Assembly (NCBI RefSeq): GCF_004634215.1
Contig: NZ_SMMH01000021.1
Coordinates: forward strand, 1-64,000
Direction: 5' to 3'
DNA: 64,000 nt
Source of the DNA: Deinococcus fonticola
GTDB lineage: Bacteria; Deinococcota; Deinococci; Deinococcales; Deinococcaceae
Shown here piece by piece: positions 48,310 to 61,033 of the stretch. Within the stretch, counting starts at the first letter, position 1. The number at the start of each line of letters is the position of its first letter. The notes beneath the pieces were generated by a model. The model made no database searches. It was not told the DNA's origin and worked only from the letters and a program-made list of their open reading frames with translations. The translations under genes and the position numbers were made by a program.

Positions 48310-49440
48310 ATGTCATTACGCCTCAGAACAGGGTTGCTCAGTTTTCTGCTGGCGACCTCACTGATCGGGCCGGCCCCCTTGGCGGCAGCCGCTCCGCCGC
48401 CGAGCGCCGAGCAGATCATTCAGGTCACCGGACAGGCCCTTATCACCTCGACGACCGCCAGTGCCCGACAGGCAGCGTTGGACAACGCGATCAGAAGCGC
48501 CGTAGAGCAGGTGCTGGGGGCTTACGTGCAGTCCTCGAGCTCGTTGAAAACCACCGACGAGTTCGAGAAATTCCAGCAGCAACTCATGAAGCGTTCTGAT
48601 GGGTTCGGGCGGGTCGTCCAGGTGCTGGCCGAGAACCAGAACAACAACACATACACCGTCTCGGTACGGGTCGCGGTGGCCCGCCCGACGCTAGAGCACG
48701 AACTGAAAGCGTTTCTGGCGCGAAAAGGCGACCCACGCATCATCGTCGCCATTCCCGAACAGATTCTGCGTCGCCCCACCCCGGATCCGGCGGCAGAAAC
48801 CGAGATTCAGCGCGCCCTGATCACCGCGGGATACCGCGTCGTGGATCTGAAACAGGCCGAGAAGAACAATGTCCGCGATGTTGTCCGGGGCACCGTTTCG
48901 GCCCAGGGTCTTCAGGAACTGGCCACGCGCTACCAGGCCGACCTGTTGATCACCGGGGAAGCTTTTGCCGAGGAGTACGGCAACGTCCTGGGACAACGCG
49001 CCTACACAGCGCGCCTGGAAATGAAAGTCATCGACCTGGCGACCGCACAGATTATTTTCAGCGACGCCTTTACGGGCACCGGCATGTCGGCCACCGATTC
49101 CGTCGCCGGAAAAACGGCCTTACAGAATGTCGCCAAGGTCGCCGCACCCAACCTGCCCAAGGCCCTCCTGACCTGGCTCAGCGGCAGTGGGCAGGCGGCT
49201 TCCCGCACCTTCAGCGTCCGCCTGAGCGGCGTTCCCAGCTTCAAGGTCTTTAGTGAAACCCTGGCGTCCCTGCGAAATACTCAGGGCGTTCACGCCGCCC
49301 TGAGCCGCCAGTACGACGCCGCCGGGACGCTGGTGGAAGTGGAGTTCGACGGTTCGCCGGAAGACCTGGCGGTGGCCCTCGAAGACCTGGGCCTGAAGGT
49401 CACCGGCCTCAGCGCGGGCGAAATCTCCGTCTCCTATTAA
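48310..49440 (+). CDS. exported FlgT-like protein
   Basis: The 376-residue protein has a signal peptide (MSLRLRTGLLSFLLATSLIG up to about residue 30). Its N-terminal domain (QIIQVTGQALITSTTASARQ, then AALDNAIRSAVEQVLGAYVQ) resembles the FlgT N-terminal domain of the Vibrio flagellar basal body, including a run of small residues that pair with an N-terminal strand. The C-terminal domains have a TolB/CsgG-like fold (YQADLLITGEAFAEEYGNVL). The long spacer upstream and the two exported genes downstream suggest a three-gene operon. No flagellar genes are nearby. Assignment is by pattern and needs a profile search. Confidence 0.6.
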   Translation: MSLRLRTGLLSFLLATSLIGPAPLAAAAPPPSAEQIIQVTGQALITSTTASARQAALDNAIRSAVEQVLGAYVQSSSSLKTTDEFEKFQQQLMKRSDGFGRVVQVLAENQNNNTYTVSVRVAVARPTLEHELKAFLARKGDPRIIVAIPEQILRRPTPDPAAETEIQRALITAGYRVVDLKQAEKNNVRDVVRGTVSAQGLQELATRYQADLLITGEAFAEEYGNVLGQRAYTARLEMKVIDLATAQIIFSDAFTGTGMSATDSVAGKTALQNVAKVAAPNLPKALLTWLSGSGQAASRTFSVRLSGVPSFKVFSETLASLRNTQGVHAALSRQYDAAGTLVEVEFDGSPEDLAVALEDLGLKVTGLSAGEISVSY

Positions 49441-49468
49441 CCGTCTTTCCTCAACAAAGGAGTTCAAC

Positions 49469-50161
49469 ATGAAGTATCTCCCCGCTTTCCTTCTCCTCAG
49501 TGCAGGTCTCGCGCAGGCGCAGGACAGCACGCCCATCACCCCTCAGCAGTTCGTGAAGTCGGAGGGCATCAAACAGAGTTACACCGTCCAGCAGCAGCAG
49601 ATCAGCCCGGTGGACTCCTTGAAGATGCTGATGCAGTGCATGGCCCCCGCCACCACTCCTTACGATGCCAACGCCGACGGCCAGAACGATACGCTGCGCG
49701 TGTACGGTTTCGGGGTCGTTCCGGCGGCCCTCTACAAAGCCAAAGGGGTGATGGCCCTTTCCCCCGCCGTCCAGAAAGCCGACCTGAAGGCTATGGGCGC
49801 GGCCGCCGAGGCGCTGGCAGGCGTGCGCGTCCGAACCGTGAAAGGCGAGGGCAGCGTAGACAGCACCGCCACCACCTTCAAGAACAACGAGCTGAACCTC
49901 TCCAACGTGGCGGTCGAAACCGTGTTCAGTGCCACATCCAGCCGTTCGGAGGCCCTGCTGCGGGGCGGCCGCGTCACCGGGCACCGCCTGGTCAGCCTGG
50001 GCGAACAGGGCCTGTGCGTCGTTTCCCGTTACGAACTGCCGCTCGATCAGCGGGCGGCGGCAGGGTCGGCCACCCGCTCGCCCGAAATTCCCGGCGTGAC
50101 CCCCAGCAGTCAGACCCAAGGGTTTCCCCTGCCCGCCCCCGGCCAGACCGGCGATTTCTGA
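49469..50161 (+). CDS. exported LPP20/FlgP-like protein
   Basis: The 230-residue protein has a signal peptide (MKYLPAFLLLSAGLAQAQ) and a beta-rich C-terminal part: VRVRTVKGEGSVDSTATTF, NNELNLSNVAVETVF, GGRVTGHRLVSLGEQGLCVV, a pattern shared with LPP20 and FlgP lipoproteins; it lacks a lipobox. AAAGGAG precedes ATG 49469. It sits 29 bases after the FlgT-like gene and 45 before the CsgG-like gene. Confidence 0.6.
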   Translation: MKYLPAFLLLSAGLAQAQDSTPITPQQFVKSEGIKQSYTVQQQQISPVDSLKMLMQCMAPATTPYDANADGQNDTLRVYGFGVVPAALYKAKGVMALSPAVQKADLKAMGAAAEALAGVRVRTVKGEGSVDSTATTFKNNELNLSNVAVETVFSATSSRSEALLRGGRVTGHRLVSLGEQGLCVVSRYELPLDQRAAAGSATRSPEIPGVTPSSQTQGFPLPAPGQTGDF

Positions 50162-50205
50162 ACCGAGCTTCCTGATCCCTTTCCCTGTCCCTGAAGGAGT
50201 AACCC

Positions 50206-50847
50206 ATGAAAAACACCGTGACTGTCCTGCTTACCACTGCCCTGCTGATCTGCCCCACTGCTCAGGCCCAGACCGCTGCTCCGGCCACGCCCGCCCCGGT
50301 GGCCACCGCGCCCGCCCTGCCAGACGGACAGGTGAATATTGCCGTGGGCAGCATGAAGTGCAAAGCCCAGAAATGCTACTCGGGGCTCGGGGACGGCATT
50401 GCCGACGCCCTTACCACCGCCCTGCTGAACACCGGAAAATTTACCGTCTATGAACGCGAGAACACCGGCCAGTTGACGGAAGAGGCCTTTCTGAACGGCG
50501 GCACGGATTTCCAGGGCGCCGACGTGCTGATCTTCGGGGCCATCACGCAGTACGAGCCGCAGGCGTCCAGCGGCGGCCTGTCCTTCATGGGCGTCTCAGT
50601 CGGCAAGAAAAGCAGCACCATTGCCATGGACTTGCGCATTGTGGACGCCAAAACCCGCCGCATTATCGGAGCGACCCAGGTTCAGGGAAAAGCTGAGGGC
50701 GACAACTTCAGCCTCAGCGGCATTCTGCCCATGAATGTCGGCGCTCAGTCCAGCCCGCAACTGGAGGCCGCCATTTCACAGATGCTGAACAGTGCGGCGC
50801 AGCAACTCCTGCTGAAGGTGCCCGCCACCTACTACAAAGTGCAGTAA
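50206..50847 (+). CDS. exported CsgG/FlgO-like protein
   Basis: The 213-residue protein has a signal peptide (MKNTVTVLLTTALLICPTAQ), then the CsgG/FlgO fold: VNIAVGSMKCKAQKCYSGLG, DGIADALTTALLNTGKFTVY, GADVLIFGAITQYEP, and a C-terminal helix (LEAAISQMLNSAAQQLL). Cysteines near KCKAQKC could form a disulfide. It lacks a lipobox. AAGGAG precedes ATG 50206. The three exported proteins match the FlgT-FlgP-FlgO set of polar flagella. Confidence 0.65.
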   Translation: MKNTVTVLLTTALLICPTAQAQTAAPATPAPVATAPALPDGQVNIAVGSMKCKAQKCYSGLGDGIADALTTALLNTGKFTVYERENTGQLTEEAFLNGGTDFQGADVLIFGAITQYEPQASSGGLSFMGVSVGKKSSTIAMDLRIVDAKTRRIIGATQVQGKAEGDNFSLSGILPMNVGAQSSPQLEAAISQMLNSAAQQLLLKVPATYYKVQ

Positions 50848-50916
50848 AGAGCCTGCTGGAAGCGTTGGTGTTCAGGTGCAAGCTTCAGCGAGCACGCCAC
50901 AAATCGCTTCAAATAG

Positions 50917-50948
50917 AAAAAGGCCACCGGGCATAGGTGGCCTTTTTT
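50917..50948 (+). terminator. terminator of the exported-protein triad
   Basis: AGGCCACC pairs with GGTGGCCT across a seven-base loop, with AAAAA before and TTTTTT after. It serves the triad and may also stop the convergent gene. Confidence 0.85.
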
Positions 50949-50968
50949 GCTGTAGTGCCCTGCGCGTT

Positions 50969-51469
50969 TTACAGCTTGTTGTCGCGGCGGAGGTTGTCGA
51001 GCACGGTGGCGTCGTCGCCGGGGCGGTTGGCGGTCTGCTCGCTGATGTGGGGGGGCGTCATCTTGCTGGGCGGGGTGTAGTTGGGGTTGGGGTCAATGGC
51101 ACCCTGAATGTGCTGGTCGACCACGCCTACGCTCAGGGGCGCACCGAGGCCGTCCGAGGGAAGCACGCCTGCCACCAGGCCGGTGCCCGCGCCCAGCGCG
51201 GCGGTGCTTTCGGCGCCCTCGTATTCGGGGCGTTGCAGGTGGTGCTCCATAGCCTGCGGATCACGCGTTGCCAGGTGATCGAACTGGCCCGTGACTTCCT
51301 TGGCGTCCGGCACCGTGACGGGCTGGTACTTGCCCTGATCGGACGCGCCCACGCGGTCGTCGGCGGGCGTGGTGGTATTGATGGTGCTGGGATCCGTGTC
51401 CTTCGGGTCGCGGGTCTCGAAGCCGGTGACGGCCCCGGTCTGTCCGATGAGCTTGGTGTCTTCAGGCAT
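50969..51469 (-). CDS. hypothetical acidic protein
   Basis: The 166-residue protein is hydrophilic and rich in Asp, Thr and Pro, with no membrane segment or signal peptide, and no motif that I recognise. It has the look of the disordered stress proteins common in Deinococcus. The neighbouring ankyrin gene ends four bases away. CACACT lies five bases before ATG 51469. Confidence 0.6.
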   Translation of the reverse strand: MPEDTKLIGQTGAVTGFETRDPKDTDPSTINTTTPADDRVGASDQGKYQPVTVPDAKEVTGQFDHLATRDPQAMEHHLQRPEYEGAESTAALGAGTGLVAGVLPSDGLGAPLSVGVVDQHIQGAIDPNPNYTPPSKMTPPHISEQTANRPGDDATVLDNLRRDNKL

Positions 51470-51472
51470 GCT

Positions 51473-52186
51473 TCAGTGTGAACCAGCCTGGCCCCCCCTG
51501 TCATACTCGTTTTCTTCAGGTTCGGCGCCGGCGTCTCGCAGGAGGTTCAGGACGCCCTCATGGTTCTCCTGGGCGGCCAGCATCCAGGCGCTGCGGTCAT
51601 CGGCGGTGCGCCTGTCCGGGGCCGCCCCGTGCGCGAGCAGAAGCGCCACCAGGTCGGTGTTGCCGTTCTGCGCCGCGCCCATCAACGGGGTGAAGCCGTC
51701 CTGCTGCACGGCGTTCACGTCCGCGCCCGCCTGCAGGAGCGCCTGCACGGTACCCAGGTGGTTGCCGGCCACAGCCGAGTGGAGCGGCTGCACCTGCATG
51801 GCGTTGCGGCTGGCCGCGTGTACGTCCGCGCCGCGCCGCAGCAGTTCCGTAGTCAGTTCCTGATGCCCGAAAAAGGCCGCCAGGCCCAGCGCCGTGAAGC
51901 CGTCCGGGCTGAAAGCCTGCAACAGCTGCGGGTCGGCCTCCAGCTCCTCCATGACCTGCGCCGTCTGGCCGGCGGCGGCCGCCTCGAACAGCGTCAGCGG
52001 CGCGCCCGCATCGATCAGCAGTTGCACGATGGCGGGCCGCCGGTAATAGGCTGCGAACAGCACCGGCGAAAGGCCCGATGGGCTGCTGGCCGTCAGCAAT
52101 TCGGGTTCGGCCTCGATCAGCAGGCGAACCCCCTCGATGTTGTGGGCATGAATGGCGGCAAACAGGTCAGTGACGGCGTCGGACAT
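51473..52186 (-). CDS. ankyrin-repeat protein
   Basis: The 237-residue protein is built of about six ankyrin units, such as [60 protein letters not shown] and [20 protein letters not shown]. It has no signal peptide. TACCCT ends five bases upstream of ATG 52186. It ends four bases before the hypothetical gene at 51469, which is likely in the same operon. Confidence 0.93.
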   Translation of the reverse strand: MSDAVTDLFAAIHAHNIEGVRLLIEAEPELLTASSPSGLSPVLFAAYYRRPAIVQLLIDAGAPLTLFEAAAAGQTAQVMEELEADPQLLQAFSPDGFTALGLAAFFGHQELTTELLRRGADVHAASRNAMQVQPLHSAVAGNHLGTVQALLQAGADVNAVQQDGFTPLMGAAQNGNTDLVALLLAHGAAPDRRTADDRSAWMLAAQENHEGVLNLLRDAGAEPEENEYDRGGQAGSH

Positions 52187-52243
52187 GCCCCAGGGTAGCG
52201 CCCCAGGAGAAGGGGAATTGGGGCCGCCCCTGCCCCACTGCGC

Positions 52244-53413
52244 TCAGCGCGCCTGAATCACCATGCCGATGCCCATGCCGCCGCCGATGCACAGGCTGGC
52301 GACGCCAGTTTGCTGGCCGGTGCGGCGCAGCTGGTGGATCAGGGTCACCAGCACTCGGGCGCCGCTCGCCCCGATGGGGTGCCCCAGCGAAATGGCGCCG
52401 CCGGTGATGTTGACTTTGGCAGGGTCGGCTTTCAGGTCGTGCACGACGGCGAGGCTCTGGGCCGAGAAGGCTTCGTTCAGCTCGAACAGGTCGACATCTG
52501 CGACAGTCATGCCGGCCTTTTCCAGCGCGACGGGAACGGCGCGGGCGGGGCCGATGCCCATGATGCTGGGATCGACGCCGATGTTGGCGTAGGAAACGAT
52601 TTCGGCGAGGATGGGCAGGCCGTTCGCCTGGGCGTACTCCTCGGTGGCGATGACCAGCATGGCCGCGCCGTCGTTGATACCGCTGGCGTTCCCGGCAGTC
52701 ACCGTACCCTCCTTCTTGAAGGCGGGTTTCAGTTTTGCCAGCGCCTCGGCGGTGGTGGCGCGGGGGTACTCGTCCCGGTCGAAGGTGACGGGGCCTTTGC
52801 GGCTGGGCACCTCCACGCTGACCAGTTCGTCGGCGAAGTGACCGCCTTCCTGCGCGGCGGCGGCGCGATTCTGGCTTTCCAGCGCGAAGGCGTCCTGCAT
52901 TTCGCGGGTCAGGTTCCACTGCTCGGCGATGTTCTCGGCGGTGATGCCCATGTGGTACTTGCCGAACACGTCGGTCAGGCCGTCGACCAGAATGCTGTCC
53001 TGCACCTCGCCGTGCCCCAGGCGGTAGCCTTCACGGGCCTTGGGAAGCAGGTACGGGGCGCGGGACATGCTCTCGGTGCCGCCCGCCAGGTAGAGTTGCC
53101 CGTCGCCGGCTTTCAGGCCCTGCATGGCGCTGACCACGGCCTGCAGGCCGCTGCCGCACATGCGGTTCACGGTGATGCCAGGCACGCTGTCCGGCAGGCC
53201 CGCGCCGCGCCCGATCTGCCGGGCGACATTCATGCCCTGTCCCGCCTGCAGGACGTTGCCCACGATCACGTCCGCGATGTCCTCGCCCTTCACGCCGTCC
53301 AGCACACCCCGGGCCGCCGCGATGCCCAGTTCGGCGGCGGACACGTCCTTGAGGCCGCCCATGAAACTCCCGATGGGCGTGCGTTTGGCCGCCACGATCA
53401 CCATTTTTGTCAT
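52244..53413 (-). CDS. acetyl-CoA C-acetyltransferase (thiolase)
   Basis: The 389-residue thiolase has the nucleophile Cys86 ([11 protein letters not shown]), [13 protein letters not shown] with the catalytic His and a C-terminal CIGGGMG with the second Cys. It condenses two acetyl-CoA or works in fatty-acid breakdown. TAAACT lies six bases before ATG 53413. Confidence 0.95.
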   Translation of the reverse strand: MTKMVIVAAKRTPIGSFMGGLKDVSAAELGIAAARGVLDGVKGEDIADVIVGNVLQAGQGMNVARQIGRGAGLPDSVPGITVNRMCGSGLQAVVSAMQGLKAGDGQLYLAGGTESMSRAPYLLPKAREGYRLGHGEVQDSILVDGLTDVFGKYHMGITAENIAEQWNLTREMQDAFALESQNRAAAAQEGGHFADELVSVEVPSRKGPVTFDRDEYPRATTAEALAKLKPAFKKEGTVTAGNASGINDGAAMLVIATEEYAQANGLPILAEIVSYANIGVDPSIMGIGPARAVPVALEKAGMTVADVDLFELNEAFSAQSLAVVHDLKADPAKVNITGGAISLGHPIGASGARVLVTLIHQLRRTGQQTGVASLCIGGGMGIGMVIQAR

Positions 53414-53465
53414 GCCTTCAGTTTACGGGGCGGGCGTTACAGGGGCAGGTCACTTGCGGGGGGAC

Positions 53466-53493
53466 TTGCCAGGAAACCGCAGAGGTGTATATT
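53466..53493 (+). promoter_or_regulatory. promoter of the DUF2975/HTH operon
   Basis: TTGCCA (53466-53471), a 16-base spacer and TATATT (53488-53493) precede the operon by about 120 bases. The transcription start would fall inside the operator that follows. Confidence 0.65.
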
Positions 53494-53523
53494 GATAAAC
53501 GATAATATCGAGGAACGATAAAC
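53494..53523. promoter_or_regulatory. candidate operator with CGATA repeats
   Basis: GATAAACGATAA, then the near-perfect palindrome CGATAATATCG (53500-53510) and GAACGATAAAC follow directly after the -10 box. Repeated ACGATAA boxes overlap the expected start site, a place where a repressor would block the promoter. The HTH protein at 54134 is the natural candidate, as this family commonly regulates its own operon. Confidence 0.6.
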
Positions 53524-53615
53524 ACGGCTGCTTTTCCTGCCAGTGAGGCCACATCCTGACCTCCTACAGCACAGTCGTCCCCACCCACCCCTCGCACCTT
53601 CACAGGAGTCACGCC

Positions 53616-54134
53616 ATGTCCCCCAGCCTGTCCACTTCCCTCCCACTCCGGCTACTGGAACTCCTGATTGGTCTGTTCATGCTCCTGACCGCCCTGGGCG
53701 TGATTTTCACGCTGGTGAGAATCCTAGGCGGATATTCCTTCAGCCTCACGATCAATGACCAGGCCATTAAGAATCCCGCCGGGTGGATGTACGGCCTGTT
53801 CGTGCTGCTTTCGCTGGTGGTGGAATGGATGGCGTGGCTGCTGCTGCGCGTCATTCGGCGGGCGCGACAGGGACAGATTTTCTCGCTGGCGAACGTCCAT
53901 GACCTGCGCCTGCTGGGCTTCGTGGCGCTACTGTGGTGGCCCGCGCCGCTGCTGCTTCAGCCACTCATCACCGGGGAACTCCGCGCTGGCGGCGACATCA
54001 ACACCAGCAGCCTGCTCAGCTCCCCGCTGACGGCGGCCCTGATTCTTTTCGTGTTCGCTGAGGTGCTGCGCGAAGGCATGCGCCTGCGTGAATCCGAACA
54101 GCACCTGCGCGAAGAACAGGAACTGACGATCTGA
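53616..54134 (+). CDS. DUF2975 membrane protein
   Basis: The 172-residue protein has four membrane segments (LLELLIGLFMLLTALGVIF; MYGLFVLLSLVVEWMAWLLL; LLGFVALLWWPAPLLLQ; LTAALILFVFAEVL) and the DUF2975 motif REGMRLREE at its end. It is paired with an HTH gene in many genomes. AGGAGT precedes ATG 53616. The stop overlaps the next ATG by one base. Confidence 0.88.
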   Translation: MSPSLSTSLPLRLLELLIGLFMLLTALGVIFTLVRILGGYSFSLTINDQAIKNPAGWMYGLFVLLSLVVEWMAWLLLRVIRRARQGQIFSLANVHDLRLLGFVALLWWPAPLLLQPLITGELRAGGDINTSSLLSSPLTAALILFVFAEVLREGMRLRESEQHLREEQELTI

Positions 54135-54358
54135 TGCCCATTCGCGTGAACCTCGACCGGATGCTGGAGAAACGGGGCATGACCCTCTCGGAACTGTCCA
54201 CGCGCGTGGACATTACCCTGGCGAACCTCAGCATCTTGAAAACCGGGAAGGCCCGCGCCATGCGCTTTAGCACGCTGGACGCCATTTGCCGCACCCTGGA
54301 ATGCCAGCCCGGAGACCTGCTGGAGTGGGTGGACGGCCCACCTGACCCGGACGAGTAA
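54134..54358 (+). CDS. Cro/CI-type HTH regulator (YozG-like)
   Basis: The 74-residue protein is an XRE-type HTH with MPIRVNLDRMLEKRGMTLSE, LSTRVDITLANLSILKTGKA and the end CQPGDLLEW, as in the YozG family. It follows DUF2975 with a one-base overlap (TGATG). It likely binds the operator at 53494-53523 and represses the operon. Confidence 0.93.
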   Translation: MPIRVNLDRMLEKRGMTLSELSTRVDITLANLSILKTGKARAMRFSTLDAICRTLECQPGDLLEWVDGPPDPDE

Positions 54359-54362
54359 ACAA

Positions 54363-55283
54363 TCAGTCCTCGGCAGCGGGCGTGGGCAGTTCCGCGTGCG
54401 GTTGCGGGTCGTTCTTCGTACTCAGCACCGTGGCCAGCACCACCAGCGCCCCGCCCATGAAGCCACGCAACCCCACCCGCTCACCAATCAGGAAGAAGCT
54501 GAAGAGGCTGGCCGTCACTGGTTCCAGCGCGTAGATCAGGCTGGCTTCGGCGGCGCTCACGTGCCGCTGCCCGATGGTCTGAAGGAGGGTGGTCACGGCG
54601 GTGGCGACCACGCCCAGGTACAGCAGTGGAAGCCAGGCGTCCGGGGGCGGCATGAGCTGACCGGGCGTGGCCAGGAAGGCCCACACCCACGCCAGGACAG
54701 TAACTCCGGCCAGTTGCGCCAGCGTGAATGGCAGGGGTTGGTGGCGGTGCGCCATGCGCTCCAGCGTGACGATGAAGGCCGCGTAGGTCACTGCGCAGGC
54801 GATGGCCCAGGCGTCCCCGACGACGAAGGCCCCGCCTTCCCAGGAAAGCAGACCCAAGCCGGCCACCGCCAGCGGCAACGCCACCCACAGCGTCAGGGGC
54901 ATGCGGCGGCGCTGCGTGGTGACCAGCCACACCGGCACCAGCACCACGCTGAGGGCCGTGAAGAAAGCGGCGCGGTTGGCGGTGGTCGTTTGCAGGGCGA
55001 CCGTCTGCGTGCCGTACCCGGCGATCAGCCACGCGCCCAGAATGAAGCCGTCGCGCCACAGCGAAGGCCGGGCCGCAGACGTCAAGCTCTCCCCCACCGC
55101 ATTTGTTTTCGAGCGTTGCACCAGCAGCATGGGCAGCAGCGCCAGCGTGGCGATCAGAAAGCGCCAGGCGATCAAAACGGACGGGGGCAGTTCGGCCGTC
55201 AGCTGCTTGACCACTGCGAAGGTACTGCCCCAGATGGCCGTGACCAGCACCAGCAGCAGCATGCCGCGCACATGAGGACTCAT
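54363..55283 (-). CDS. EamA/DMT-family exporter
   Basis: The 306-residue protein has ten membrane segments in two EamA halves ([20 protein letters not shown] and later [38 protein letters not shown]). It would export a metabolite. The start at 55283 has TAGACT (55296-55291) seven bases upstream. The end lies four bases from the end of the convergent HTH gene. Confidence 0.9.
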   Translation of the reverse strand: MSPHVRGMLLLVLVTAIWGSTFAVVKQLTAELPPSVLIAWRFLIATLALLPMLLVQRSKTNAVGESLTSAARPSLWRDGFILGAWLIAGYGTQTVALQTTTANRAAFFTALSVVLVPVWLVTTQRRRMPLTLWVALPLAVAGLGLLSWEGGAFVVGDAWAIACAVTYAAFIVTLERMAHRHQPLPFTLAQLAGVTVLAWVWAFLATPGQLMPPPDAWLPLLYLGVVATAVTTLLQTIGQRHVSAAEASLIYALEPVTASLFSFFLIGERVGLRGFMGGALVVLATVLSTKNDPQPHAELPTPAAED

Positions 55284-55320
55284 TCTGACCAGTCTACGCA
55301 ACACAGCCAAACAGAAAGTC

Positions 55321-55341
55321 GGGGACGTTTATCACGCCCCC
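55321..55341 (-). terminator. possible terminator of the DUF11 operon
   Basis: On the minus strand GGGGGCGT pairs with ACGTCCCC across a five-base loop (one G.U pair), followed by GACTTTCTGTTTGG. The U-run is interrupted, so this is a weaker call. Confidence 0.45.
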
Positions 55342-55359
55342 GGAGCCAAAGCAAGCAGT

Positions 55360-57707
55360 CTATTTGATGGCCGCGCGGAAGCAGAGGACGACCTGGGCAC
55401 CCGGCGCGAGCGTCAACGCACTCGTCTGGAGCAGCGTGGTTGGGCGGCCCACCGCGTCGGTGGTCGCAGTCTCGCTCACCGTCACCCCGGCGACGGCCGC
55501 ACCTGGGGCGTCCATGACGCCCTGACGGAGGCTCGCACTGCCGGCCACGAGCTGGGTATTGGCCGGCACCATGTCGCTGACGCGGTAGTTGGAGAGGCTG
55601 GTGCTGCCCAGATTGGCCACGTTGATGCAGTATTCCAGCACGTCTCCGGGCAGGCCGGTGGCGGCGCTGGCCCAGGCCGGGGTCAGGCTGCCCTGCGGAC
55701 CGAGGTTACGCACCTGCTTGAACAGCCGGGTATAGAGCGTGTTCACCGGAACCGAGCCGGAGGCGCTGGGGGCGTTGCCGGCCTGCACGCTGGCCGTGTT
55801 CACGATGGCGCTCTGGGCCTGACCGGCCGCCGCTTCCAGGCTGCTGGCCGCGGGTACGTCGACATACACCACCACTGCGCTGCTGGCATTCGGAGCCAGC
55901 GTCCCCAGGTTCCAGGTCAGCGTCTGGCCGCTGCGGGTGGTGGGCGGCGTATTGCCACTTTCCGTGTCGGCGTAGGGCAGGCTGGCGGGCAGGGTATCGG
56001 TGACCTGCACGCCCGTGGCCGTCACGCCGCTGGTGTTCGTCACCGTGATGGTGTAGCGCAGCCTGGTTGTGCCGGAAGCCAGCGGATACCGGATCAGCGC
56101 CTGATCGGCCACCTTGGTCACGCTCAGGGCCGCGCTGGGCGTCACGATGGTCACTGCGGCGCTGCTGGTGTTGTCGCTGGTTATGCTTTCGGCGCTGCCC
56201 GTTGTGACGCTGACCGTGTTGTTCAGGCTGCCCAGAACGTCGCCGTTGGCCGTGACCGTGAGGCGGTAGCGCACATTCTGGGAGCCGAGCTGGCTGGCGA
56301 TGGCATTGGTACCTCCCCAGACCTTGCCGTCGTTGTCCAGTCGGCGGATGGCCGGCAGCGTGATAGAGGTGACGCCGGTCGAGGCGTTGACACTGCTGGT
56401 CACGCCGGACAGGGCGGCCCAGGTGCTGCCGCCGTCGTAACTGATCTCGGTACTGCCGTAGGTCAACCCCTTGGGCAGCGTGTCGGTGGTCACTACATTG
56501 AGGGCTTCGTAGGCTCCCTGGCTGTTGTCGACGGTCAGGAGGTATTTCAGAGAGTCGCCCACGCGGTAGGTCGTGGCCGCGCCTTCCAGCGCCTTGACAA
56601 TACGGACGTTGGCGTTCGAGTTGTTCGCCATCAGCACCAGGCTGTGGGCAATCAGCAGTTCGCCGGATGCAGAGTCGATGGTGGCCGTGATGGTGCTGGT
56701 GCCGGCCGGGATCACGCTGGTGGGGGCCATCAGCGTGGCAATATCCAGCCCACCTGTCGCCGAGGCAGAAGTATTTGTGGAGCCGGTCTGCTGCGTCACT
56801 GTACCGTCCTCGGACTGATTAGACACCAGACCCACAAAAAAGTTAGTGCTGGTACGGTCGGTCGAACTCTGCACCGTCGCAGCGGTACTCAGATCCGATT
56901 TCAGCGCCAGGCTGTCCCCCGTGGCGTTGTGATCCCCGTCGGCCACCATGACGCTGACCTTCGAGACGCGGTCAAGGCTGCTGGCGTTAGGAACACTGAA
57001 GCCGCTGGCCGTGATGCTTTTGCTGGCGATTCCCGCGCTGCCGCCGATATACTCCAGGCCATCGTAAAAGGAGATGAGCCTGGAGCTTAAGCCGGGATGC
57101 TCGTAGACCACGTATAGCGCCCAGGCTCCATGCACTGTGGCGCTTCCACACTGAGAACCATTGATCTGGATGCTCAGCCCATCCATCCGCACGGCGCTGT
57201 TGGCCGCCGTCACCGTGGGCATGAGGCTGGTCACGTCGGCAAAAGCGCCCATGCTTCCGCCGTTGCTGTTGGTTCCGGTCCACACCCGGCTGGCGGTGAC
57301 TGTGCTGGCCACCCCACCGACCGTGAGGGTCACCTGGTTGTCGGCACTGGCCACCGTGTCACTGTTCTGCGAGGCGGCCCAGTACAGGTAAGCAGCCTTG
57401 ATGGTCGAGCCGGCCGGAACCACCTGGGCCGCCGAACGGTTCGAGCCCAGCAGGGTCGCGTTGTTGGCCACGACTTCGTTGTTGCTGTTGCTGGCGCTGC
57501 CCGTGGCCGTCGTACTGTTGCCAGTTTTGATGGTGCAGACGCTGCCGCTATTGCCGTTATTGGTTCGGAAGCTGGCTCCCAGCGCCACGTAATCGAGCCG
57601 CCCCGACTGCTGAAAGCGGGGAGTAGCGCTGATCGCCGTATTGGTCTGGGCGTAGGCCGATAGGCTCAGAAAGCCCAAGGCAGGCAAGATATTCCGGATA
57701 AGCCGCT

Positions 57708-57711
<4 letters not shown>
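55360..57711 (-). CDS. large secreted DUF11 repeat protein
   Basis: The 783-residue protein has a signal peptide (VKRLIRNILPALGFLSLSAYAQ) and a long beta-rich body with N-terminal GDHNATGDSLALKSDLS-like DUF3344 features and at least three DUF11 domains (DSLKYLLTVDNSQGAYEALN; LRYTITVTNTSGVTATGV; DVLEYCINVANLGSTSLSNY). GTG 57711 overlaps the stop of the preceding gene (GTGA). It is the last gene of a four-gene operon of exported proteins. Likely an envelope or surface protein. Confidence 0.85.
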
Positions 57712-61031
<3,320 letters not shown>

Positions 61032-61033
61032 GT

